Positions 16,005-23,877 of a stretch of DNA of 35,199 nucleotides are shown here, piece by piece. The notes beneath the pieces were generated by a model. The model was not told the DNA's origin and ran no database searches. It saw only the letters and a list, made by a program, of their open reading frames with translations. Location: positions 1-35,199 of the forward strand of contig NZ_JOCF01000078.1 of NCBI RefSeq assembly GCF_000720635.1, written 5' to 3'. Source of the stretch: Streptomyces sp. NRRL WC-3742. Lineage in GTDB: Bacteria > Actinomycetota > Actinomycetes > Streptomycetales > Streptomycetaceae. The position numbers were made by a program, and so were the translations under genes. Positions within the stretch are counted from its first letter, which is position 1; every line of letters starts with the position of its first letter.

Positions 16005-17909
16005 TCAGGGCCCGAAGATCTCCTCCACCAGGTCCTCGTCCGAGACGTGGTCCGGCGCGTCGAAGATCACGCTCGCGACGCCCTTGAGGCCGATCCCGCG
16101 CTCCAGCGTCTGCACGGCCAGCTGCCCGTCCCGGTCGTTGACGAAGTCCCACAGCCGCAGGCGGCGCACCAGCATCAGCGCCTCCGTCCGGCTCATCTTC
16201 GGCGCCCGGTTGCGGCGCTTGGTGCCGGTAACGGCCAGCCGCTGCTGGAAGGCCATCAGGTCCTGCCACGCCTGGACAGTGCTGGGGTGGCGCTCACCGA
16301 GCGTCCGGTTGAGTTCCGGCAGCAGGCCCCGCAGATCGGCGATCGCCCCGTTGAGATTGCCCCGGTTGGCCTGGCGCACCGCGATGTCGTGCCGGGCCTT
16401 GAGCACCCGCGGGTCCTGCGGGCCGCCGGCCACGTGCAGGTCGGGCAGCAGTTCGGCCAGCAGCCGGATCGCCGTGACCTCGGCGCCGCTCTCGCCCACG
16501 CACCACGACAGGTGGTAGCGGGCGCTGACGGTGTCGGGGTCGGCCGGCCCGAGTGCCGCCTTCATGTCCTCCACGAGGGTGAGCAGCAGCCGGACCGCGC
16601 CCTCGACGTCCCCGGCGCGGCTGAGGTACCAGCTGAAGTCCCGCCAGGCGCACAGGGTGTCGCGGTCGTCGGCGCCGAGCGCGGCCACGCACTCCTGGGC
16701 GATCGCCTGCAACTGGATCGCGGACTCGCCCGCCGTCGCGGCCCGGTAGGCGGCCGAGCGCCGCTCGCGCAGCGAGGCCCGTACGGCGTCGGAGGGCGCG
16801 GCGGCCACCACGGGCGGCGTGGTCAGCGGCGGCAGCACCTGCGAGGGCGTGGGCACGTTCGGCACCGCCGGCGGGTGCACGGCCGGCGGGTGCACCGGGA
16901 ACGAGGGCGGCGGCGCGGCGGGCATCGGCGGGGCCTGCGGCACGGCCCGGGGCGCCGACTGCGGAGTCGGCTGCGGCGCCGGCTGCGGAGTCGACGGGAC
17001 CACGGCCTGCGGCGCGGGCTGCGGCGTCGGCGGCTGCTCCTTCACCGTCGGCGCCGGGGCCACCGCCGCCTCCCCGCGCCAGTCGGCCAGCTCCGCCAGC
17101 CGCGCCTCGACCGTACGGGCGTCCGCCGGCCGCGCCTGCGGCTCCTTGGCCAGCAGCTCAGCGATCAGCCCGGCCACCTGCGGGGGCAGCCCGAACTGCG
17201 CCGGGTCCAGCGCGGGCGGCGGCTCGTTGAGGTGCTGGTACATCAGCACCGGCGTGGAGTCCCCGCCGAACGGCCGTGCCCCGGTGAAGAGTTCGACGAG
17301 CACGCAGCCCAGCGCGTACAGGTCCGCCCGCCCGTCCACGCGCCCGCCGGTCCACCGCTCGGGCGCCATGTAGGCGGGGCTGCCGACGATCGTCCCGGTG
17401 GTGGTGAGCCCTCCGGCGCCGGTGTCCAGCTGGGCGATGCCGAAGTCCAGCACCTTGAGCCGGCCGGAGTCGGTGATCATGATGTTGTCCGGCTTGATGT
17501 CGCGGTGCACCATCCCCGCGTCGTGCGCCGCCGCCAGCGCCCCGCAGATCTCCCGCCCCCACCGCAGGCTCTGCGCGGGCTCGGGCACCCCGGCGCGCAG
17601 CACCTCCGTCAGGGTGCGGCCGGTCAGCATCTCCATGACCAGGAAGGTCACCTGCTCGTCGGCGACCTCGCTCTGCCCGAGGTCGTGCACGGTGACGATG
17701 TGCGGATGGGACAGGTTGCCCGCCGCGCACGCCTCCCGGACGAACCGCAGCGCGGCCTTCGCCTGGTCACCGCCGTGATGCCCGATGACCTTGACGGCCA
17801 CCGGCCGCTGCATCCGGGTGTCCTGCGCCTTCCACACCACCCCGAAGCCGCCCTGCCCGAGCTTCTCCAGCAGCTCGTACCGTCCGTCGAGGACGTCACC
17901 GACCCGCAC
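16005..17909 (-). CDS. Ser/Thr protein kinase with Pro-rich linker and C-terminal TPR-like domain
   Basis: This is a 634-residue Hanks-type kinase. GQGGFG (18-23), Lys40, MVHRDIKPDN, LDFGIA, YMAPE and GRADLYALG show a complete RD kinase in the first 275 residues. An approximately 85-residue Pro/Ala/Gln-rich linker follows, then about 200 residues of TPR-like helical repeats (for example YHLSWCVGESGAEVTAIRLL and ARHDIAVRQANRGNLNGAIA) of the kind seen in NB-ARC/TPR proteins. The end is a basic segment (TKRRNRAPKMSRTEALMLVR) and an acidic C-terminus. No transmembrane helix. GTG 17909 was chosen because GGAGGGG immediately precedes it; in-frame sequence further upstream lacks a signal. It is a paralogue of the kinase at 6779-7984. 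Targets unknown. Confidence 0.92.
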   Translation of the reverse strand: MRVGDVLDGRYELLEKLGQGGFGVVWKAQDTRMQRPVAVKVIGHHGGDQAKAALRFVREACAAGNLSHPHIVTVHDLGQSEVADEQVTFLVMEMLTGRTLTEVLRAGVPEPAQSLRWGREICGALAAAHDAGMVHRDIKPDNIMITDSGRLKVLDFGIAQLDTGAGGLTTTGTIVGSPAYMAPERWTGGRVDGRADLYALGCVLVELFTGARPFGGDSTPVLMYQHLNEPPPALDPAQFGLPPQVAGLIAELLAKEPQARPADARTVEARLAELADWRGEAAVAPAPTVKEQPPTPQPAPQAVVPSTPQPAPQPTPQSAPRAVPQAPPMPAAPPPSFPVHPPAVHPPAVPNVPTPSQVLPPLTTPPVVAAAPSDAVRASLRERRSAAYRAATAGESAIQLQAIAQECVAALGADDRDTLCAWRDFSWYLSRAGDVEGAVRLLLTLVEDMKAALGPADPDTVSARYHLSWCVGESGAEVTAIRLLAELLPDLHVAGGPQDPRVLKARHDIAVRQANRGNLNGAIADLRGLLPELNRTLGERHPSTVQAWQDLMAFQQRLAVTGTKRRNRAPKMSRTEALMLVRRLRLWDFVNDRDGQLAVQTLERGIGLKGVASVIFDAPDHVSDEDLVEEIFGP

Positions 17910-17976
17910 GCGCCCCTCCCCCTTCCCCTGTGACGAGCAGACTCTACCCAGGCCGGGCCTCTCCCCTCCCCCTGCC

Positions 17977-17990
17977 TCCACCCGGGTGGA
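17977..17990. promoter_or_regulatory. 14-bp perfect palindrome between kinase and oxidoreductase
   Basis: TCCACCCGGGTGGA is fully self-complementary and lies in the 146-bp divergent gap between the kinase and the FdhF-type gene. It could be an operator for either gene. No matching regulator is nearby. Confidence 0.35.
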
Positions 17991-18055
17991 AGGATGGGCA
18001 CCGGGCCCCGTAACGGTGCGGCGGCCCGAACAGGCACAGTCCGAGGAGCGCAGTC

Positions 18056-20335
18056 ATGGCCAAGCAGGCCCCGCAGAGCGACCCGGCGCAGGACGCCCCG
18101 CAGGTGTCCGCGCCCCAGCACGCGGCCGCCGGTCTGCCCGCCGTCGGCCACAGCCTGCGGATGGCCGCCGAGCAGATGGGCCCCCGGCGCACCCTCGCCA
18201 CTCTGGGCCGGCTCAACCAGCACGGCGGCTTCGACTGCCCCGGCTGCGCCTGGCCCGAGCCGGACAAGCCGCATCTCGCCGAGTTCTGCGAGAACGGCGC
18301 CAAGGCCGTCGCCGAGGAGGCCACCGAGCGCCGCATCCGCGCCGAGTTCTTCGCCGCCCACCCGATCGCCGACCTCACCGAACGCTCCGGCTACTGGCTG
18401 GGCCAGCAGGGCCGCCTCACCCACCCGATGCTGCTCGACGAGGGCGCCACCCACTACACGCCGATCTCCTGGGACGACGCCTTCGCCCTGATCGCCGAGG
18501 AGCTGCGCGCCCTCGACACCCCGGACGGCGCCGCCTTCTACACCTCCGGCCGCACCAGCAACGAGGCCGCCTTCGCCTACCAGCTGTTCGCCCGCCGCCT
18601 GGGCACCAACAACCTGCCCGACTGCTCCAACATGTGCCACGAGTCGTCCGGTTCGGCCCTCACCGAGACCATCGGCATCGGCAAGGGCAGCGTCAGCCTC
18701 AAGGACCTCTACCAGGCCGACCTGATCATCGTGGCCGGCCAGAACCCCGGCACCAACCACCCCCGGATGCTCTCCGCCCTGGAGCGCGCCAAGCGGGCCG
18801 GCGCCACGATCGTCAGCGTCAACCCGCTGCCGGAGGCGGGCCTGGAGCGCTTCAAGAACCCGCAGAACGCCCGCGGGCTGGTCGGCCACGGCACCAAGCT
18901 GACCGACCTCTTCCTGCAGATCCGCCTCGGCGGGGACCTGGCGCTCTTCCGCGCGCTCAACCGGATCGTGCTGGAGGCCGACGGGGTGGACCGCGCCTTC
19001 GTCGCCGAACACTGCCACGGCTACGAGGAGTTCGAGGCCCAGGCCCTCGGGACGGACCGCGAGGAGGTCCTCGCCGCCACGGGCCTGCCCTGGGAGCAGA
19101 TCGAGGAGCTGGGCCGGATGGTCCTCGCCTCGAAGAAGATCATCGTCTGCTGGGCGATGGGCCTCACCCAGCACAAGCACGCCGTCCCGACCATCCGCGA
19201 GGTGGTCAACTTCCTCCTCCTGCGCGGCAACGTGGGCCGCCCCGGCGCCGGGGTCTGCCCGGTGCGCGGGCACAGCAACGTCCAGGGCGACCGGACGATG
19301 GGCATCTTCGAGCGGCCGAGCGCCGCCTTCCTGGACGCCCTGGGCGCGGAGTTCGGCTTCGAGCCGCCGCGCGAGCACGGCTACGACTCGGTGGACACCA
19401 TCCGCGCCATGCGCGACGGCAAGGTGAAGGTGTTCTTCGCGATGGGCGGCAACTTCGTCGCCGCCACCCCGGACACCGAGGTCACCGAGGCCGCGATGCG
19501 CCGCTGCCGGCTGACCGTCCACGTCTCCACCAAGCTCAACCGCTCGCACGTGGTCACCGGCGCCCGCGCCCTCATCCTGCCCACCCTCGGCCGCACCGAC
19601 CGGGACACCACCCGCGCCGGCGACCAGTTCGTCAGTGTCGAGGACTCGATGGGCCAGGTGCACGCCTCACGCGGCCGGCTGCGCCCGCCCGCCGAGGGCC
19701 TGCTCTCCGAGACCGCCATCGTCTGCCGCCTCGCCGAGGCCGTCCTCGGCCCGGAGGACTCCGTGCCCTGGGCCGAGTTCGCCGCCGACTACGGCACCCT
19801 GCGGGACCGGATCGCCCGTGTCGTCCCCGGCTTCGAGGACTACAACGCCAAGCTCCAGCGCCCCGGCGGCTTCACCCTGCCCCACGGCCCGCGCGACAGC
19901 CGCACCTTCCCGACCGCCACCGGCAGGGCCAACTTCACGGTCAACCCGCTGACCGCCCCCGAAGTCCCGCAGGGCCGCCTGCTGTTGCAGACCCTGCGCT
20001 CCCACGACCAGTACAACACCACCATCTATGGCCTCGACGACCGCTACCGGGGCATCAAGGGCGGCCGCCGCGTCGTCCTGGTCAACCCGGCGGACGCGGC
20101 CGAACTCGGCCTCGTCGAGGGCGCGTACGTCGACCTGGTCGGCGAGTGGTCGGACGGCGTCGAGCGCCGCGCCCCGCACTTCCGGGTCGTCCACTACCCC
20201 GTCGCCCGGGGCGGCGCGGCGGCGTACTACCCGGAGACCAACGTGCTGGTCCCGCTCGACTCCACGGCCGACATCAGCAACACGCCGACCTCCAAGGCCG
20301 TCGTCGTCCGCTTCGAGCCCGACACCGCGCCGTAG
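18056..20335 (+). CDS. FdhF/YdeP family molybdopterin oxidoreductase
   Basis: This is a 759-residue bis-molybdopterin enzyme of the formate-dehydrogenase-like FdhF/YdeP family. The family signature CPGCAWP is at residues 61-67. The Cys in SNMCHESSG (Cys194) occupies the place of the molybdenum-ligating Cys/Sec of formate dehydrogenases. VPTIREVVNFLLLRGNVGRPGAG and the C-terminal molydop-binding domain (HDQYNTTIYGLDDRYRGIKGG) are present. The classical N-terminal 4Fe-4S cysteine cluster is not seen, as is usual for this family. No twin-arginine signal, so cytoplasmic. ATG 18056 has GAGGAG 7 bases upstream. It is a single-gene unit ended by a strong terminator. Physiological substrate and electron partner are unknown; formate oxidation cannot be assumed. 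Confidence 0.94.
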   Translation: MAKQAPQSDPAQDAPQVSAPQHAAAGLPAVGHSLRMAAEQMGPRRTLATLGRLNQHGGFDCPGCAWPEPDKPHLAEFCENGAKAVAEEATERRIRAEFFAAHPIADLTERSGYWLGQQGRLTHPMLLDEGATHYTPISWDDAFALIAEELRALDTPDGAAFYTSGRTSNEAAFAYQLFARRLGTNNLPDCSNMCHESSGSALTETIGIGKGSVSLKDLYQADLIIVAGQNPGTNHPRMLSALERAKRAGATIVSVNPLPEAGLERFKNPQNARGLVGHGTKLTDLFLQIRLGGDLALFRALNRIVLEADGVDRAFVAEHCHGYEEFEAQALGTDREEVLAATGLPWEQIEELGRMVLASKKIIVCWAMGLTQHKHAVPTIREVVNFLLLRGNVGRPGAGVCPVRGHSNVQGDRTMGIFERPSAAFLDALGAEFGFEPPREHGYDSVDTIRAMRDGKVKVFFAMGGNFVAATPDTEVTEAAMRRCRLTVHVSTKLNRSHVVTGARALILPTLGRTDRDTTRAGDQFVSVEDSMGQVHASRGRLRPPAEGLLSETAIVCRLAEAVLGPEDSVPWAEFAADYGTLRDRIARVVPGFEDYNAKLQRPGGFTLPHGPRDSRTFPTATGRANFTVNPLTAPEVPQGRLLLQTLRSHDQYNTTIYGLDDRYRGIKGGRRVVLVNPADAAELGLVEGAYVDLVGEWSDGVERRAPHFRVVHYPVARGGAAAYYPETNVLVPLDSTADISNTPTSKAVVVRFEPDTAP

Positions 20336-20347
20336 AGCGCCGTCGAG

Positions 20348-20392
20348 CACGCAGGAGGCCCGCCCGGTGTCACCGGGCGGGCCTCCTGCGTG
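20348..20392. terminator. Bidirectional terminator, 20-bp perfect stem
   Basis: Positions 20348-20367 pair without mismatch with 20373-20392 around the loop TGTCA. The hairpin lies between the convergent stops of the FdhF-type gene (20335) and the NlpC/P60 gene (20400), so it can terminate both transcripts. Confidence 0.92.
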
Positions 20393-20399
20393 TGCGGGC

Positions 20400-21956
20400 T
20401 CAGTGGGGCGAGACCGTGCCGCCCAGCGGCAGCGTCGCCGTGGCGCTGCCCGGGGCCGAGGCGCCGGACGTGCCCGTCGACGTCCCGGTGGAGCTCGGCG
20501 TCCCCGTACCCGTCCCCGTCGCGGTCGGCGCCGGGGTGCTCGGGGTGCCGGTGCTCGGGGTGCCGGTGCCCGAGGGCGTGCCCGGGGTCGCGGTGCCGGT
20601 CGGCGTCGGGGTGGTCGTCGCCGTGTCCGTGGGGGTCGGCGTGGACGAGCCCGTACCGGACGGCGTGCCGGTGGGCGTCCCCGGCGTCGGGGTGGCCGGC
20701 GTGGCCGGAGTCCCCGGGGTGGCGGGCGGCGTCTGCGGCACCGGGCTGGGCGCTATCGGCGTGGTGCTGTCCCAGCCGGCGGGCAGGTCCGGCACCTTCC
20801 AGGCGCCGCCGGCGTCGTCGGCCGCACCGTCGGGGTCGGGCCGCACCGCGCCGAGGATCGGCATCGAGCCGATCGGCGAGACCTTGATGAACGCGCCGGG
20901 CCGGGGCGCCTGCACGATGAGCCCGCCGCCGATGTACATCCCGACGTGCGTGGCGTCCTTGAAGTAGATGACGAGGTCGCCGGCCCGGATCTGGTTGAGC
21001 GGCACGTGCTGGAGCTGCGCCCACTGCTCCTGGCTGGTGCGCGGGATCTGCCGGCCGGCGTGCAGCCACGCCTGCGAGGTGAGGCCGGAGCAGTCGTAGG
21101 ACTCGGGCCCGGTGCCGCCCCACAGGTACGGCTTGCCCACCTGGGCGAGCGCGAAGGCGATGGCCCCGCGTCCCTGGGCGGAGGGGGTGCGCTCGCCCTT
21201 GCCGAGGGCGCCGGAGGCGAGGAAGGCGAGCTGGGCCTCGTCGGCGCGGGCCTTCTCCAGCTGCTCCAGTTCGGCGCGCTGTGCGCCGGTGAGGGAGGAG
21301 ACCGTCAGCTCGACGGCGGCGAGGTCCGCGGCGGCCTTGGTCTTGGCCGCCTCCTGCTGGGTGACGAGCGTCTTGGAGGTCTTCAGCGCCTCCTCGCTCT
21401 GCTGCTTGAGGGTGTCGAGCGCGTCGCGGTCGCCCTTGAGCTTGGCGAGGAACTCGGACTGCGAGCGGCTGGCGGCGCTGAGCAGCTCGGCGACGGTGAC
21501 GGCCTCGTACGGGTCCTTGGAGAGCAGGAGCTCGGCGTAGGCGGAGGTCGCGCCGTTGCGGTACTGGGCGGCGGCCAGCTGGGAGGCGATGTCGGTGCCC
21601 GCGTCGACCTGCTTCTGCTGGTGGTCGAGCTTGCCCTGGACCTCGGTGAGCGCGGCCTGCTGCGCGGCGACCTTGGCGACGGAGCCGTTGTACTGCTCGG
21701 TGGCGGCCTCGGCGCTCTGGTAGAGGTCGTGGAGCCGGTCGAGCATCGGGCCGAGGGTGGCCTTGGTGGCGGCGAGCGGGTCCTGGCCAGGGGCGACGCT
21801 CACCCCGGTGGTGCCCGGGTCCGGGCTGGCCCAGGCCGCGCCGGCGGCCAGGGGGAGGGCGAGTGCGGCTGCCGCGAGGGCGGCTCCGCAGCGCAACGCC
21901 GCCCGCAGCCAGGGCCGTACGCCCGCCGATTCCGTGCGCTGTGCAGCCCCGCCCAT
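20400..21956 (-). CDS. Secreted NlpC/P60 family peptidoglycan hydrolase with Thr/Pro-rich tail
   Basis: This is a 518-residue exported protein. The signal peptide has an Arg-containing n-region and an Ala-rich core ending AAWASP. The next 200 residues are coiled-coil (repeated QQAALTEVQGKLDHQQKQV-like heptads), as in RipA/PcsB-type hydrolases. The NlpC/P60 domain begins GRGAIAFALAQVGKPYLWGG, with catalytic Cys in SYDCSGLTSQAW and catalytic His in DATHVGMYIGGG. The last roughly 115 residues (about 404-518) are almost only Thr, Pro, Gly, Ser and Ala, which is unusual for being placed after the catalytic domain. ATG 21956 has GGGGAGG 7 bases upstream. Likely role: cleavage of peptide stems in the cell wall during growth or division. 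Confidence 0.94.
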   Translation of the reverse strand: MGGAAQRTESAGVRPWLRAALRCGAALAAAALALPLAAGAAWASPDPGTTGVSVAPGQDPLAATKATLGPMLDRLHDLYQSAEAATEQYNGSVAKVAAQQAALTEVQGKLDHQQKQVDAGTDIASQLAAAQYRNGATSAYAELLLSKDPYEAVTVAELLSAASRSQSEFLAKLKGDRDALDTLKQQSEEALKTSKTLVTQQEAAKTKAAADLAAVELTVSSLTGAQRAELEQLEKARADEAQLAFLASGALGKGERTPSAQGRGAIAFALAQVGKPYLWGGTGPESYDCSGLTSQAWLHAGRQIPRTSQEQWAQLQHVPLNQIRAGDLVIYFKDATHVGMYIGGGLIVQAPRPGAFIKVSPIGSMPILGAVRPDPDGAADDAGGAWKVPDLPAGWDSTTPIAPSPVPQTPPATPGTPATPATPTPGTPTGTPSGTGSSTPTPTDTATTTPTPTGTATPGTPSGTGTPSTGTPSTPAPTATGTGTGTPSSTGTSTGTSGASAPGSATATLPLGGTVSPH

Positions 21957-22299
21957 GGTTGGTCCTCCCCGCACCGAACCTCTGCCTGCCCCCGTGTGTT
22001 CGCCGGGTTGCCGCAGATCCTCCCATGGGTTACCGGTCGGAAACAGAGCACACCCCGACCAGGGGGTTAATTCTCCGTGCGAACTGTGAGACAACTCTCA
22101 ACAAAACCGATCGAAACCGGACGTTCCCCTTCGAAGCCCTGGTCAACACGCCGAGCTTCACCCCTGCGAAAGCTCCCAGCCATCCATAGGACACCATCAG
22201 AACCACGATTCCCGGCCCAGTTCACCTTTCGTTCACCTGACAGACCTACCGTCACGACGACACCAACGTCCGTGCGACAACTACGACGATTGTTTGGGT
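21957..22299. other. Divergent regulatory region between NlpC/P60 and PiT genes
   Basis: These 343 bases contain no credible gene. The region is less GC-rich than its surroundings. It holds the PHO box (22220-22241), a candidate -10 TACCGT (22247-22252) for the phosphate transporter, and an inverted repeat TGAGA-CAAC-TCTCA (22087-22100) on the side nearer the NlpC/P60 promoter. I see no riboswitch I can name. Confidence 0.6.
22220..22241 (+). promoter_or_regulatory. PHO box (two PhoP direct repeat units)
   Basis: GTTCACCTTTC (22220-22230) is followed directly by GTTCACCTGAC (22231-22241). Streptomyces PhoP binds direct repeats of 11 bp whose conserved part is GTTCACC, so these are two contiguous high-scoring units. 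They lie 5 bp before a -10-like TACCGT, in place of a -35 box, and about 60 bp before the PiT start. Confidence 0.85.
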
Positions 22300-23478
22300 A
22301 TGGAACACATCTCGTTCCTGGTGGCCGTTGTGATCATCACGGCGCTCGCCTTCGACTTCACCAACGGGTTCCACGACACCGCCAACGCGATGGCCACCTC
22401 CATCGCGACGGGAGCCCTCCGGCCGAAGGTCGCGGTCACCATCGCGGCCGTCCTCAACTTCGCGGGCGCGTTCCTGTCCGTGAAGGTCGCCACCACCATC
22501 TCCGGCGGCATCGTCAACGAGAAGAGCGGCGTCCACCCAGAGATCATCTTCGCGGCGTTGGCGGGCGCCATCCTCTGGAACCTGCTGACCTGGCTGCGCG
22601 GCCTGCCGTCCAGTTCCTCGCACGCGCTCTACGGCGGCCTGATCGGCGCCACCGTCGTCGGCGTCGGCATGAACGGCGTCAACTTCGACACCGTCGTCTC
22701 CAAGATCCTGATCCCCGCGATCGCCTCCCCGTTCGTCGCGGGCCTGGCCTCCTGGGGCGCCACCAAGCTGGCGTACGCGATCACCCGCCGCAGCGACGAG
22801 GGCACCGTCACCAAGGGCTTCAAGACCGGCCAGATCTTCTCCTCCTCGCTGATCTCGCTCGCGCACGGCACCAACGACGCCCAGAAGACCATGGGCATCA
22901 TCACCCTCACCCTCGTCTCGGTCGGCGCCCTGCCGCACGGCGCCCTGCCCCCCACCTGGGTGATCGTCTCCGCCGGCGCCGCGATCGCGCTCGGCACCTA
23001 CATGGGCGGCTGGCGGATCATCCGCTCGATGGGCAAGGGCCTGGCGGACATCAAGGCGCCGCAGGGCTTCGCCTCCGAGTCGGCCGCCGCGACCGTCATC
23101 CTGACCTCCTCGCACATGGGCTTCGGCCTCTCCACCACCCAGGTCTGCTCCGGCGGCATCATGGGCGCGGGCCTCGGCGGCCCCAAGGGGCAGCTGCGCT
23201 GGAGCCTGGTGCGGCGCATGGTCTACACCTGGGGCCTGACCCTGCCGGCCGCCGCCCTCGTCTCCGGCGGCGCGGCCCTGCTGGCCCGCCAGGGCACCTG
23301 GGGCGTCGCCGTGGTCGGCGTGCTGCTGGTCGCCGGCTCGGGCGCGATGTGGATCATCTCGCGCCGCCAGCCCGTCAGCGCGCACAACGTCAACGACGCG
23401 GACGAGGTGACCCCGGTCGAGCTCGCCCCGACCACCCCCACCGTCACGTCCCCCGCCTCGACCACGGTCGCGGCCTGA
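22300..23478 (+). CDS. PiT family inorganic phosphate transporter
   Basis: This is a 392-residue integral membrane transporter for metal-phosphate complexes, driven by the proton gradient. Both halves of the internally duplicated PiT fold show their signature: GFHDTANAMATSI (23-35) and AHGTNDAQKTMGII in the second half. SSSHALYGGLIGA and SSHMGFGLSTTQVCSGGIMGAGLGG are also typical. ATG 22300 (MEHISFLV) was chosen; the Shine-Dalgarno sequence is weak. A PHO box upstream indicates control by PhoR-PhoP, as reported for pitH-type genes of Streptomyces. A small membrane protein gene follows after 26 bp, probably in the same transcript, ended by a strong terminator. Confidence 0.95.
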   Translation: MEHISFLVAVVIITALAFDFTNGFHDTANAMATSIATGALRPKVAVTIAAVLNFAGAFLSVKVATTISGGIVNEKSGVHPEIIFAALAGAILWNLLTWLRGLPSSSSHALYGGLIGATVVGVGMNGVNFDTVVSKILIPAIASPFVAGLASWGATKLAYAITRRSDEGTVTKGFKTGQIFSSSLISLAHGTNDAQKTMGIITLTLVSVGALPHGALPPTWVIVSAGAAIALGTYMGGWRIIRSMGKGLADIKAPQGFASESAAATVILTSSHMGFGLSTTQVCSGGIMGAGLGGPKGQLRWSLVRRMVYTWGLTLPAAALVSGGAALLARQGTWGVAVVGVLLVAGSGAMWIISRRQPVSAHNVNDADEVTPVELAPTTPTVTSPASTTVAA

Positions 23479-23504
23479 GCGCCGCCCGCTGAGGAGCACG
23501 CACC

Positions 23505-23768
23505 ATGCACATCAAGTGGACCGCCCTGGCCCAGACCGCCTGCGCCAGCTTCGGCATCACCGTCGCCGTGGTCGCCGTCTTCGCGCTCGGCATCCTGGCG
23601 CTGTCGCGCCGCGAGGCCGTGCTGAGCACCCGTGAGGGCCGGGGCACCGACTCCGGCACCGGCACTGCGGGAGGCGGCAAGCCCGCCCTGCTGGCCGGCG
23701 CGTACGCCTGCTTCGCGCTCTGCGCCGCCGCCGTGGTCTACGGCCTGGTGCTGATCGCGGCGCCGTAG
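23505..23768 (+). CDS. Small membrane protein in the phosphate transporter operon
   Basis: This is an 87-residue protein with two predicted transmembrane helices: about residues 14-33 (SFGITVAVVAVFALGILALS) and about 61-85 (LLAGAYACFALCAAAVVYGL and following). They are joined by a hydrophilic Gly/Thr/Arg loop. ATG 23505 has GAGGAG 8 bases upstream. It follows the PiT gene by 26 bp without an intervening terminator and is closed by one, so it is co-transcribed. I do not recognise a named family. A role as accessory or stabilising subunit of the transporter is possible but unproven. Confidence 0.85.
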   Translation: MHIKWTALAQTACASFGITVAVVAVFALGILALSRREAVLSTREGRGTDSGTGTAGGGKPALLAGAYACFALCAAAVVYGLVLIAAP

Positions 23769-23785
23769 GGCTTCGGACGAACGCC

Positions 23786-23825
23786 GGAAGGGCCGGGGAG
23801 TGCGGTTGCACTCCCCGGCCCTTCC
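23786..23825 (+). terminator. Terminator of the phosphate transporter operon, 18-bp perfect stem
   Basis: GGAAGGGCCGGGGAGTGC (23786-23803) pairs perfectly with 23808-23825 around the loop GGTT, followed on the plus strand by TTGTGTTTT. This is a near-classical intrinsic terminator. It lies between convergent genes and may act both ways. Confidence 0.92.
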
Positions 23826-23834
23826 TTGTGTTTT

Positions 23835-23877
23835 GGCGATCAGCGTGTTCCGGCGACCAGAGTGTGGCGGCGATCAG
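23835..23877. repeat. Three 9-bp elements at exact 17-bp spacing over the exporter 3' end
   Basis: GGCGATCAG (23835-23843), GGCGACCAG (23852-23860) and GGCGATCAG (23869-23877) recur every 17 bp. The last copy contains the stop codon of the downstream exporter (read on the minus strand). It looks like a degenerate tandem duplication; function unknown. Confidence 0.6.
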
